From Limisphaerales bacterium (GTDB lineage: Bacteria; Verrucomicrobiota; Verrucomicrobiia; Limisphaerales; UBA11358): a DNA stretch of 38,410 bases. The position numbers and the translations under genes were made by a program. Each line of letters opens with the position of its first letter. Position 1 is the first letter of the stretch. The stretch covers positions 1-38,410 of the forward strand of contig DAIDJC010000003.1 of assembly GCA_027451565.1 (NCBI GenBank), in the 5' to 3' direction. Below, piece by piece: positions 8,266-16,000 of the stretch. The notes under the pieces were generated by a model. It made no database searches. It was not told the DNA's origin and saw nothing but the letters and a program-made list of their open reading frames with translations.

Positions 8266-9777
8266 TTAATAGATGCGCAAATTATCCACCATCACGCACC
8301 GGCGCACCCGGGTGAAGGTGCGGGGATTGGTAATGCCTTCCCCTGTGGGGGTGGCGATGGAGTAACTGAGGTAGCCTTCACCTCCCAGTCCCAGTCCGGC
8401 CATGCAAGGCCCGTTTTTCACAAAAATGGTGGTGTCCAGGGCGCGGGCCATGGCCGTCATGTTTTCCACGTCATGAGAGTGGATGATGCTGGTGTGCTTG
8501 TATCCGTGCTCTGCTTCGAGCGAGCGTGATATTCCCTCCTCCACGCTTTTGACCCGCACGATGGGCAGGAAAGGCATCATTTGTTCCTCCACCACAAACG
8601 GGTGTTGGGCATCCGTTTCTGCAAACAACAACTGGGTTTGAGGAGGCAGGCTGACGCCGGCGGCATCGGCCAGCACCTTGGGGTCCTTGCCGATGAAATC
8701 GCGATTGACGCTGGCATGGGCGCAGCCTCCCCCCTGCCCTTCCTTGAAGGAAAAAGCGGCCTTGGTCAACTGCGCGAGTTGCTGGCTGTTCAATTTGACG
8801 GCACCGAAACCGGCCATTTTTTCCATCAGCTTGTCGGCGGTGTTTTCGAGGACAAACACCTCTTTCTCGCCGATGCAGAGGAGATTGTTGTCGAAGGCGG
8901 CACCTTCCACTATGGCCCGTGCCGCGCGGGTGGTGCAGCAGGTGTCATCCACGAAAACCGGGGGATTGCCAGGTCCAGCGCAAATGGCACGCTTTCCGGT
9001 CTGCATGGCGGCTTTTACCACGGCGGGACCGCCGGTGACCAGCAAGAGCCTGACCTGTTCGCTCCTGCACAACGCATTGAACGAATCAAGCGTGGGTTTT
9101 TCAATGGTGCAGGCAATGTTCTCGATGCCTGTTTCCCGATAAATGGCTTCGTTATAGGCGCGCACGGCCATGGCGGCGCATCGGGAGGCTCCCGGGTGTG
9201 GATTGAAAACCACGGCGTTGCCGGCAGCCACGATGTTCACAATGTTGCCGCTCAGCGTGGGGATGGAATGAGTGCTGGGAGTGACTGCCCCCACCACGCC
9301 AAAGGGCGTGTACTCCTCCAAAGTGATTCCATGGTCCCCGCTCCTTCCGTCTGGACGAAGCCAGTCAACCCCTGGAACGAGCTTGATGATTTGCAACTTG
9401 GCCACCTTGTGATCCAGCCGTCCGATCTTGGTTTCCTCAAATTCAATCTTACCCCACGGCTCCGCGTTGCGCTCTGCCATGGTCTTGACGATTTCCTCGA
9501 TTTTACGGCGCGCCGCCATGCCTTTTTTCTGGAGCTGGAGATAGGCTTCCTGGGCGGCAACGCAGGCCTCGGCTGCGTCCTGGAAAACTCCGAACCTGCC
9601 CCGCAACGGAACAGTCTCCCCCGACACAGTCCGGCTCTGGCATGAGCAAGCGGGCTTATCCGCACTGACGGAAGGCGCTTGGGATGGCTTGGGCGCGGCC
9701 ACGGTGCCGGCTCCATCCAGTTTGCCCAGAACATCGGCCACGACTTCGCGAATCAGACTTTCATTCAACACGCTCAT
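8266..9777 (-). CDS. CoA-acylating aldehyde dehydrogenase of the microcompartment (PduP/EutE-like)
   Basis: A 503-residue enzyme expected to oxidise lactaldehyde (or another short aldehyde) to the acyl-CoA with NAD+. The first 20 residues (MSVLNESLIREVVADVLGKL) form an amphipathic helix of the encapsulation-peptide type, followed by a 35-residue Ala/Pro/Ser-rich linker. The dehydrogenase domain runs from about 60. The catalytic cysteine is Cys301 in FDNNLLCIGEK, and the Rossmann and CoA-site motifs VVGAVTPSTHSIPTLSGNIV and AICAGPGNPPVFVD are present. Length and N-terminal tag match PduP-type enzymes of other BMCs. It lies mid-operon between two BMC-P genes; PduL and the kinase encoded upstream would use its product. 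Confidence 0.94.
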   Translation of the reverse strand: MSVLNESLIREVVADVLGKLDGAGTVAAPKPSQAPSVSADKPACSCQSRTVSGETVPLRGRFGVFQDAAEACVAAQEAYLQLQKKGMAARRKIEEIVKTMAERNAEPWGKIEFEETKIGRLDHKVAKLQIIKLVPGVDWLRPDGRSGDHGITLEEYTPFGVVGAVTPSTHSIPTLSGNIVNIVAAGNAVVFNPHPGASRCAAMAVRAYNEAIYRETGIENIACTIEKPTLDSFNALCRSEQVRLLLVTGGPAVVKAAMQTGKRAICAGPGNPPVFVDDTCCTTRAARAIVEGAAFDNNLLCIGEKEVFVLENTADKLMEKMAGFGAVKLNSQQLAQLTKAAFSFKEGQGGGCAHASVNRDFIGKDPKVLADAAGVSLPPQTQLLFAETDAQHPFVVEEQMMPFLPIVRVKSVEEGISRSLEAEHGYKHTSIIHSHDVENMTAMARALDTTIFVKNGPCMAGLGLGGEGYLSYSIATPTGEGITNPRTFTRVRRCVMVDNLRIY

Positions 9778-9817
9778 AAATTGGACTTTTCAGGCAATGA
9801 CATTGGCGGCGAGGCAC

Positions 9818-10129
9818 TCAGGCGCGGGAAGTGAAAATGGTTTTGCCCAGCACATCCACGCCGTCCACGATTCCTATGACCACGGCATCCACCGGGGCTT
9901 CCTTCATGCCAGGCGCCAGCCGCGCGCTGCTGCCCTGGCAAAACAACACCATTTCCCCCTCGCCGCATCCGAGGCTGTCCACGGCCACAATGGTGTTGGT
10001 TCCCGGCCGGAACCGCGTGGGGTCTTTTTCATCCACCAATTGCGGGCGCAAGATCAATAGTTTGCGGCCCGACATGTTCGGGTCTTTTTTGGTGGCCACC
10101 ACCTGGCCTTCAACGCGGGCGAGAAACAT
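9818..10129 (-). CDS. BMC-P pentameric shell vertex protein (EutN/CcmL family)
   Basis: A 103-residue EutN/CcmL protein with the standard start MFLARVEGQVVATKKDPNMS, then KLLILRPQL, IVAVDSLGCGEGEMVLFCQG and VVIGIVDGVDV. The frame continues two codons upstream to a TTG (10135), but ATG 10129 places the first strand at the family position and is preferred. It is the best match of the three to the family consensus. The gene follows the BMC-H gene at 10213-10494 and precedes the aldehyde dehydrogenase gene. Confidence 0.9.
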   Translation of the reverse strand: MFLARVEGQVVATKKDPNMSGRKLLILRPQLVDEKDPTRFRPGTNTIVAVDSLGCGEGEMVLFCQGSSARLAPGMKEAPVDAVVIGIVDGVDVLGKTIFTSRA

Positions 10130-10212
10130 AAGCAATCCAAGCTTGCCGGAAAGACAGGGAGGGCGGGGCGACCCCGAGACACCTCACCGGACCACCGGCT
10201 GCGGCCCGGGGA

Positions 10213-10494
10213 TTATTTTTTCTTGGGCAAAACCGCCTCCACGTCTGAATGGGGGCGCGCAATGACATGGACACTGACCAGGTCGCCTTTTATGGCCTTG
10301 ATGGCTTGCGCTCCGGCGTCCGTGGCGGCTTTTACCGCCGCCACGTCACCCACCACGCAGGCGGTGACCAGGGCGTTGCCCACCTGGGTCATGGGGCCAA
10401 CGAGCTCCACGTTGGCGGCTTTCAGCATGGCGTCCGTTCCCTCCACGAGGGCAACCAGTCCGCGGGTTTCAATCATTCCAATGGCTTGTGGCAT
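10213..10494 (-). CDS. BMC-H hexameric shell protein (pore loop GNA)
   Basis: A 93-residue single-domain BMC (Pfam PF00936) protein; hexamers tile the facets of the shell. Family motifs are AIGMIETRG at the start, the D21-A-M-L-K-A-A-N helix, GDVAAVKAATDAGA and VHVIARPH near the end. The loop that lines the central pore reads V38-G39-N40-A41-L42 instead of the common GSG or GGG, so the pore chemistry is probably different from the other two BMC-H proteins in the operon. The short tail ends in KKK. The upstream leader is A-rich with no Shine-Dalgarno. Confidence 0.93.
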   Translation of the reverse strand: MPQAIGMIETRGLVALVEGTDAMLKAANVELVGPMTQVGNALVTACVVGDVAAVKAATDAGAQAIKAIKGDLVSVHVIARPHSDVEAVLPKKK

Positions 10495-10514
10495 AGATTC
10501 AGTTATTTTTGTTT

Positions 10515-11783
10515 TTAACGATTTGTGTGCAAAATGTTTGGCGCTGCGCTGGAACGGCTCTCATGGGTTTGCGCGTCCGCAGCGCGGTCTTTGCCATGCG
10601 GGTGGGCCTCTAAAAACCGCCGGGCTTCCCGGGCCACAACCAATTCCTCATTGGTGGGTATGACAAAAATTTTGACGGCTGATCCTTCCGCGCTGATTTC
10701 CGATTCAGTGGCACGGGCGGCGCCATTCCGGGAGGCATCCAATTGGATGCCCAGGTTTGTGAGGTTGGCACAAATGGCCTGGCGGAGCTCGGCCCGGTTT
10801 TCTCCGGTGCCTGCGGTGAATACAATGGCATCCGCCCCATTCAGTTCAAGAAAGAATGAACCGATCCAGTGCCGCGTATTGGCCACCATCACATCCAATG
10901 CCAGTTGGGCACGCGCATTACCCTTTTGAGCCGCATCACTCACATCACGGATGTCATTGGATACACCGCTCAGGCCCAAAAGACCCGACTGGCTGGACAA
11001 CTGCTTACGAGCATCATTCAAAGACAAGCCCAGGGCATCCATGACATGCGGCAGGGCCTCCACGTCCAGGTCGCCCACGCGGTTATTCTGCGGCAAACCG
11101 GATTGCGGGCTCATGCCCATGCTGGTTCCCATCGAGGCGCCATTTAGAATGCCGGTCACACTGGAACTGCCCCCCAAATGACAGGAAATCACACGCAGGG
11201 GAGCCCCGGCCACGGGCTTGCCCGGTCCATCCACATAAAGTCTCCGTGCCCGCTCTGCCACATCCGGCCTGCCCAATAATTCAGCGGAGCGTTCGGCAAT
11301 GAATTTATGGCTGGCGCCATGAAATCCCCAGCGCCGCACCCCGGCTTGCACCCATGTTTCAGGAACCGCATAGCGCATGGCTGCTTCCGGGGCAAATTGG
11401 TGAAAGGCGGTTTCAAACAACCCGATCAGGGGCACGGAGGGCATGCGCCTGGCAAACAGGCGTATGCCGGTGATATAGGGCGGATTGTGGGCCGGCGCCA
11501 GACCGTTGTAATCGGCCATGGCCTGCAATACATTTTCATCCAGACGCACGCAGCCGGTCACATTTCGAGCCACGACCGTCTTGAACCCCACGGCTGCCAG
11601 CTCGGCCTCGTCCAACAACGCCCCGGAGCTCCGCAATGCAGCCAGGCAATCCTCAATCGCCTTTGGATAATCCGTCACCCGCTCGAATCCTCCCTTGTGG
11701 ACCAGCCTTTCTACAGCCCCGGCAAAGTCATAGAGCCGCCATTTCAATGACGTTGTCCCGATGTTGGCTACGAGGATTTTCAT
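10515..11783 (-). CDS. Acetate/propionate-type kinase of the microcompartment, divergent
   Basis: A 422-residue member of the acetokinase family (ASKHA fold). In the pathway it would convert acyl-phosphate (probably lactyl-phosphate) and ADP to the acid and ATP. Motifs: NIGTTSLK (canonical N.GSSS.K), GFHGASHKF, CHLGGSSSV, GTSMGMSP, NRVGDLD, FTAGTGEN and IPTNEEL. Several key positions differ from ordinary AckA. 'GHRVVHGG' is replaced by a segment starting GFK at 66-68, so the catalytic Arg site becomes Lys68. The FDTAFH aspartate is Glu124. 'EGL.MGTRSGD' becomes SGLPQNNRVGD. The active-site His155 and Arg235 are retained. A ~35-residue polar C-terminal tail follows the last conserved helix. 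It lies between two BMC-H genes. Confidence 0.88.
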   Translation of the reverse strand: MKILVANIGTTSLKWRLYDFAGAVERLVHKGGFERVTDYPKAIEDCLAALRSSGALLDEAELAAVGFKTVVARNVTGCVRLDENVLQAMADYNGLAPAHNPPYITGIRLFARRMPSVPLIGLFETAFHQFAPEAAMRYAVPETWVQAGVRRWGFHGASHKFIAERSAELLGRPDVAERARRLYVDGPGKPVAGAPLRVISCHLGGSSSVTGILNGASMGTSMGMSPQSGLPQNNRVGDLDVEALPHVMDALGLSLNDARKQLSSQSGLLGLSGVSNDIRDVSDAAQKGNARAQLALDVMVANTRHWIGSFFLELNGADAIVFTAGTGENRAELRQAICANLTNLGIQLDASRNGAARATESEISAEGSAVKIFVIPTNEELVVAREARRFLEAHPHGKDRAADAQTHESRSSAAPNILHTNR

Positions 11784-11867
11784 TTGGACCCGATTTCTTT
11801 TTCCAAAAGCCCGCAGACTGAGTCAGACGGGGCCAATGGAAAAGGGGATGGATGGAATATCAATATT

Positions 11868-12146
11868 TTATTCCAGCCACTTGCCCAACCCGCTCAATCC
11901 GTCATGCGGGCGTGGTATCACCTGCACGCTCACCACGGAACCCACCTGGGCCGCGGCGGCGGCACCGGAATCCGTGGCCGCCTTGACAGCCGCGACGTCA
12001 CCCCGGAAAAAAACCGTCACATAACCGCTGCCCACCTTCTCCCAGCCGGTGATGTGGACATTGGCCGATTTCAACGCTGCATCCGCCGCTTCCACGGCTG
12101 CGCAGAACCCCTTGCATTCAATCATTCCTACCGCTTGCTTTGACAT
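11868..12146 (-). CDS. BMC-H hexameric shell protein (pore loop GSG)
   Basis: A 92-residue single-domain BMC protein. The N-terminus is AVGMIECKGFCAAVEAADAA, followed by K-S-A-N-V, the pore loop V38-G39-S40-G41-Y42, FFRGDVAAVKAATDSG and VSVQVIPRPH. The GSG loop is the canonical type for small polar metabolites, but the following tyrosine is uncommon. The surface near the pore carries W35, unlike its paralogues. The tail ends GLGKWLE. An 84-base gap separates it from the kinase gene downstream. Confidence 0.93.
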   Translation of the reverse strand: MSKQAVGMIECKGFCAAVEAADAALKSANVHITGWEKVGSGYVTVFFRGDVAAVKAATDSGAAAAAQVGSVVSVQVIPRPHDGLSGLGKWLE

Positions 12147-12191
12147 AGAATAGAATTATATATGGTTTTTGGTTCAGTGATGGAGCGGCGC

Positions 12192-12479
12192 TTACTTCTT
12201 GACAGGCGCGGCGCCCAGAAAAGCCGCCAGCAATTCCTCGTGTGGCCGGGCGATGATGTGGGAACTGACCAATTCTCCCACCTTGGCCGCCGCCTTGGCG
12301 CCGGCATCCACGGCAGCCTTGATGCTGCCCACGTCGCCCTGGGCCAGAACCGTGATCAGCCCGCCGCCAATGGCCACGGTCTTGACCAGGGTCACGTTTG
12401 CAGCCTTGACCATGGCGTCACTGGCTTCCACGCTCCCCACATAACCTTTCGTTTCGATCATTCCCAATGCTTCACTCAT
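12192..12479 (-). CDS. BMC-H hexameric shell protein (pore loop GGG)
   Basis: A 95-residue single-domain BMC protein: ALGMIETKGYVGSVEASDAM, K-A-A-N-V, the pore loop I37-G38-G39-G40-L41, VLAQGDVGSIKAAVDAGA and HIIARPH. The triple-glycine loop suggests a wider or less polar pore than the GSG paralogue. The C-terminus carries a short helix (EELLAAFLGA) and ends PVKK. It is the first shell gene of the operon, 50 bases after the pduL stop. Confidence 0.93.
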   Translation of the reverse strand: MSEALGMIETKGYVGSVEASDAMVKAANVTLVKTVAIGGGLITVLAQGDVGSIKAAVDAGAKAAAKVGELVSSHIIARPHEELLAAFLGAAPVKK

Positions 12480-12529
12480 AATTTTTCAGGTATCGTTGTT
12501 GGTTTACCGCAATTTCAAATTCCAGGCCC

Positions 12530-13207
12530 TCACTTCAGGAGCTCCACAGGCGTGTCCGGCTGAAGGTTGCACGCATTGCCCTCGTCCGTGTCTATATGCA
12601 CTTCCAGCTTGAAACTCTTGTCCACGCGACAAAGCATTTTTTCCAGGGTCAACCCGCAGTCGCCCCCGATCTTCAATCGCATGGAGTCCCCGTGCCGGAC
12701 ACCATAAAATTCCGCGTCAGCCGGGCTCAAATGGGCATGACGCAGCGCGCGGATCACTCCATCCGGCATCTCAAAAAAACCCGCCGGGCCCATCAACATA
12801 GCCCCCGGCGTGCCTTTGATGTCTCCAGAAGCCCGCAGGGGAATATCAAAACCCAATGCAATCGCATCTGTGTAGGAAAGCTCCACCTGGTTCAAAGTCC
12901 GGCAGGGCCCCAGTATCCTCAAATTGGAAATCACACGGCTTCTGGGTCCGATCAGCGTCACCGTTTCTTTGGCAGCAAACTGGCCTTCCTGATAAAGCCA
13001 TTTGTGAACCCCCAGTTGATAGCCCTTGCCAAACAACGCTTCCACGGCCTCCTGGGTCAAATGACAATGACGCGCACTGACATTCACAACCAGGGGATTT
13101 GCCCCGCTGGCATGGCGCGGCAACGGCTTGCCCATCCGGGCATAAACCGCCTGCCGGACCAAATGTTCCACCACGGCGCGATGAGGTGCAGGTGCTGCTA
13201 CAGCCAT
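12530..13207 (-). CDS. pduL: PduL-type phosphotransacylase with N-terminal encapsulation peptide
   Basis: About 225 residues from ATG 13207. It moves the acyl group from CoA to phosphate inside the shell, recycling CoA for the aldehyde dehydrogenase. Zinc-site motifs of the two PduL barrels are visible: VSARHCHL, ALRHAHLSP and EVHIDTDEGN. Residues ~8-24 (HRAVVEHLVRQAVYARM) form an amphipathic encapsulation-type helix. The frame is open upstream through ATG 13228 to a TTG at 13270. The downstream ATG is preferred because it puts the helix at the N-terminus and leaves the intergenic repeats outside the gene. First gene of the BMC operon, divergent from the DeoR gene. Confidence 0.92.
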   Translation of the reverse strand: MAVAAPAPHRAVVEHLVRQAVYARMGKPLPRHASGANPLVVNVSARHCHLTQEAVEALFGKGYQLGVHKWLYQEGQFAAKETVTLIGPRSRVISNLRILGPCRTLNQVELSYTDAIALGFDIPLRASGDIKGTPGAMLMGPAGFFEMPDGVIRALRHAHLSPADAEFYGVRHGDSMRLKIGGDCGLTLEKMLCRVDKSFKLEVHIDTDEGNACNLQPDTPVELLK

Positions 13208-13221
13208 ATGAATGACACAAT

Positions 13222-13277
13222 TTGACATAAATGCGATCAATGTCAACAAATATCTTGCAAAATATTCCAAAATATTT
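13222..13277. promoter_or_regulatory. Putative operator/promoter region between pduL and the DeoR gene
   Basis: This AT-rich stretch lies between two divergent genes. It has an inverted repeat with 7-base arms, TTGACAT (13222-13228) and ATGTCAA (13240-13246), 11 bases apart. Each arm contains a perfect -35-like TTGACA, one per strand. To the right are three tandem near-copies of a 10-mer: CAAATATCTT (13247-13256), CAAAATATTC (13258-13267) and CAAAATATTT (13268-13277). DeoR-family repressors often bind repeated elements near their own promoters, so these are candidate sites for the adjacent regulator. Clear -10 boxes were not identified, so exact promoters are unassigned. Confidence 0.5.
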
Positions 13278-13292
13278 CATATTCTAAGCCAG

Positions 13293-14057
13293 ATGACCTC
13301 AGACGAGCGCAAATACCGGATAGAATCCTATCTGCAAAAGGTTGAATTTGCGTCACTTGAGGAATTGGCCACGCATGTGGAGTCTTCCATCTCCACGGTT
13401 CGGAGAGATTTGACAAGCTTGGAATCCACCGGGTCAGTGCGTCGAACGCATGGCGGGGCCCGGATATTGGCGCCGCGAACCGATGAATTTGCTTTTTCGG
13501 CCCGGGACACCCATCAGTTGGCCGAGAAGGAATCCATAGGTCGCGCATGCGCGGAACTAATTGGAAATCAACACAGTGTTATTTTAGATGCTGGCACCAC
13601 CGTTTATCATGTGGCACGCCATTTGGGCGACAAAGCGCCCCAGATTTTGACCAATTCATTGCCGGTGGCCAATTTTTTTGGCTCTGCCAATCAAGTGGAG
13701 GTGATCGTGGCAGGGGGAGTGATTTACCCGAGGCTGGGTGTATTGGTGGGACCAGCCACAGTGGAAGCTTTTTCGAGAATGCGGGCGGATGTGGCCATCA
13801 TGAGCGCTGGGGGGATAACCTTGGAAGGAATCACCAACTCGCACGCGCTGTTAATAGACATCCAGCGTGCCATGCTCAAGGCGGCCCAGCGAATCATCTT
13901 CTGCCTGGACCACACCAAATTTGGGCGTCTCTCCGTGTCTCCCCTCTGCGGATTGGACATGGTGGACACGATTGTGAGCGACCATCAAGCGCCCGAGGAA
14001 TGGGTGCAACGCCTGCGCGAGGCAGGAGTGGAAGTGGTGCTGGCACCATCTGAATAA
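13293..14057 (+). CDS. DeoR-family transcriptional regulator of the BMC operon
   Basis: A 254-residue protein. The N-terminal winged helix is SLEELATHVESSISTVRRDL, followed by the DeoR wing LESTGSVRRTHGGA. The C-terminal DeoRC sugar-phosphate sensor domain (about 75-235) has LDAGTTVYHVARHL and the ILTNSLPVANFF strand typical of the family. It is expected to repress the divergent BMC operon until a sugar-phosphate intermediate binds. The frame is open to an ATG at 13212, but the 27 extra residues lie over the repeat region and precede the normal family start (MTSDERKYRIESYL), so ATG 13293 is chosen. Length is normal for DeoR proteins. Confidence 0.9.
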   Translation: MTSDERKYRIESYLQKVEFASLEELATHVESSISTVRRDLTSLESTGSVRRTHGGARILAPRTDEFAFSARDTHQLAEKESIGRACAELIGNQHSVILDAGTTVYHVARHLGDKAPQILTNSLPVANFFGSANQVEVIVAGGVIYPRLGVLVGPATVEAFSRMRADVAIMSAGGITLEGITNSHALLIDIQRAMLKAAQRIIFCLDHTKFGRLSVSPLCGLDMVDTIVSDHQAPEEWVQRLREAGVEVVLAPSE

Positions 14058-14302
14058 AGAATTCTGCGGTGCGCTCAGCCGGGTTTGTTTACAAGCCATA
14101 TGCATTTGTGGTTGATGACCATAAAATAGTTCCGGTTAGAACCCGACCCCCAATTGCTTTTGGATCGCGACGATCCAGTCAAAATCCGGCGACCCCAGGA
14201 GGGGTATTTCCTATGCTTCTTGGCATATTGTGCCCAGCATTTTTAAAGAACAGGTTTTTATATTGGGCAACCCGCTCGATCCCATTCAAATTTCCGGCTC
14301 CA

Positions 14303-15880
14303 TCAATTATCAGCAGCTCCCAGATGGCGAGCCTGGCGGCGGGGCAGGCGGCTGCGGGGCGGGATCGCGGCCGGGAAATTTTTAAGGTCCAAATACGGAC
14401 GGAGTGATTCCGGTGGGTCGCGGCGCCCGGCTTTTTGCCAGTCTTTCCAGATGGCGGCTGCCACCTGGGTGTGGCCCAAGCCCGATTCCACGGCTAGAAA
14501 ATGATGAAGCGCCTCGGCGAGCCGGCCCAGGGCTATGGTGTCGGTGCGGCCCAGGCGGTTGTAGAGCCAATCGCTCAATTCGAGGAATCGTTGGAATGGG
14601 GAAGCGGGGCTGGCGCCAGGAGACCCGGGCGGTGGGGTTGTCCAGAGCAGCGGCAGGGACTGCACAAAATTGCCGCTGTTGCCCAGCAAATCCCAAAACC
14701 GGGCAAACCGGCGCAGCCGCTGCAGGGTGGCAAAATCGAGCAGTTTGTTTTGAAGAATTTCGTAGGGCGGCTGCGGGGAATAAATCATCTGCCATTCCGC
14801 ATCATGACGTGTAATGGGTGTGCCGCGCAGGCGTTTGAGAATGCCCACCTGGATTTCCTGCGGGCCAAGCGCCACAAGGCGGTCAAATCCCGCACCAAAG
14901 CTTTCCAGGGATTCGCCGGGCAGACCGACAATAAGGTCTGCATGAATGTGGACGCCGGTTTCCTGCCTCAGGAAACGAAAATGATCAGTGAGGCGTTCCT
15001 CATTTTGGCGGCGGCTGATGAGTCTGCCCACTTCAGGGTTGAAGGTTTGGATTCCGACCTCAAACTGCAGGGCGCCCGGCGGAAACCTGGCGATGACGGC
15101 GCGCAACTCCATGGGCAGCCGGTCGGGGATCATTTCGAAGTGGAAAAAGAATCCCGGCTGGTATCGTTCCAGGAAGAATTCCAGGATGGCGCGGCTCGTG
15201 GCAATATTGAGGTTGAAGGTGCGGTCCACGAACTTGAAACTCGTCAAACCGCGTTTGATCAACTGGTCCATTTCATTCAGAAACGCGGGCAGGGCAAACT
15301 GGCGGACGGGGATATCCAGTGAAGAGAGGCAAAACTCGCAGGTGAAGGGGCATCCCCTGGAGACTTCCACATAAACGATGCGATGGGCCAGGTCCGCAGA
15401 GGTATAGAGGGAATAAGGCAGAGTCAGGGCGCTGACATCCGGGATGGGGGCATGGATGATTTTGGGAAGAGGCGTCGCCGGCGTTTTGGTTTGGTCGAGA
15501 AGGCTGAGGCAAACCTCGGCGAATTTGATGTCGGCCTCGCCGGTGATCACGTGGTCGGCAAGGGCAACAATGGCCTGGGATTCGGTTTCAAAGCTGACCT
15601 CGGGTCCGCCCAGGATGACGATGAGGTCCGGGCGGATTTTTTTGAGGATGGCGAGGACCTCGGTGGTTTGGGAGACATTCCAGATATAGACACCCAGGCC
15701 CAGAATGCGAGGTGAGCTGGCGAGGATGGCCCCGGCGATATCCAGCGGGCGCTGGTTGATATCAAACTCTGAAATTTGGGCGCGAGGCTGGAGCGGGCCG
15801 AGGTTGGCATGGAGATAGCGCAGGCCAAAGGCGGCGTGGAGGTACTTGGCATTCAACGTGGCCAGGACGATATCTGCCAT
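14303..15880 (-). CDS. B12-binding domain radical SAM protein
   Basis: About 525 residues. An N-terminal cobalamin-binding Rossmann-like domain (1-140) includes LGLGVYIWNV and VILGGPEVS. A radical SAM barrel follows, with the [4Fe-4S] motif C177-x3-C181-x2-C184 in SRGCPFTCEFC. The helical C-terminal part resembles DUF4080. Such proteins do radical methylations or related chemistry; the substrate is unknown. The motif D-x-H-x-D usual in B12-dependent methyltransferases is not seen in the N-terminal domain, so cobalamin may not be bound. The frame is open to 16387, but that would overlap the clpB start on the other strand and the extra residues are Pro/Arg-rich noise. ATG 15880 (MADIVLATLNAKYLHAAFGL) matches the family start. 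Confidence 0.85.
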   Translation of the reverse strand: MADIVLATLNAKYLHAAFGLRYLHANLGPLQPRAQISEFDINQRPLDIAGAILASSPRILGLGVYIWNVSQTTEVLAILKKIRPDLIVILGGPEVSFETESQAIVALADHVITGEADIKFAEVCLSLLDQTKTPATPLPKIIHAPIPDVSALTLPYSLYTSADLAHRIVYVEVSRGCPFTCEFCLSSLDIPVRQFALPAFLNEMDQLIKRGLTSFKFVDRTFNLNIATSRAILEFFLERYQPGFFFHFEMIPDRLPMELRAVIARFPPGALQFEVGIQTFNPEVGRLISRRQNEERLTDHFRFLRQETGVHIHADLIVGLPGESLESFGAGFDRLVALGPQEIQVGILKRLRGTPITRHDAEWQMIYSPQPPYEILQNKLLDFATLQRLRRFARFWDLLGNSGNFVQSLPLLWTTPPPGSPGASPASPFQRFLELSDWLYNRLGRTDTIALGRLAEALHHFLAVESGLGHTQVAAAIWKDWQKAGRRDPPESLRPYLDLKNFPAAIPPRSRLPRRQARHLGAADN

Positions 15881-16000
15881 GGGAACGAGTCTGGCAGAGA
15901 GGCGGAGGAAACCCAACCTGGAAATGTGACCGCCCGGAGCGGCTGGGGCTGGGGGAGAAACAGACTTGACGAAGAGTCGTTCTGGATGAATTGATGGAGT

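Noticed and set aside
8581..9645. A 354-codon plus-strand open frame opposite the aldehyde dehydrogenase gene
   Set aside because: It is fully antisense to a gene with clear catalytic motifs and has no recognisable domain; long antisense frames are expected in this base composition.
12155..12160. A perfect minus-strand TATAAT just before the second BMC-H gene
   Set aside because: Only eight bases separate it from the ATG and no matching -35 box is present; probably just an AT-rich spacer.
14161..14177. Hairpin TGGATCG-CGA-CGATCCA about 100 bases after the DeoR gene
   Set aside because: A seven-base stem but no T-run on either side, so it was not called a terminator.
14069..14407. A 112-codon plus-strand frame after the DeoR gene
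   Set aside because: Low-complexity translation running into the 3' end of the radical SAM gene; no family pattern.
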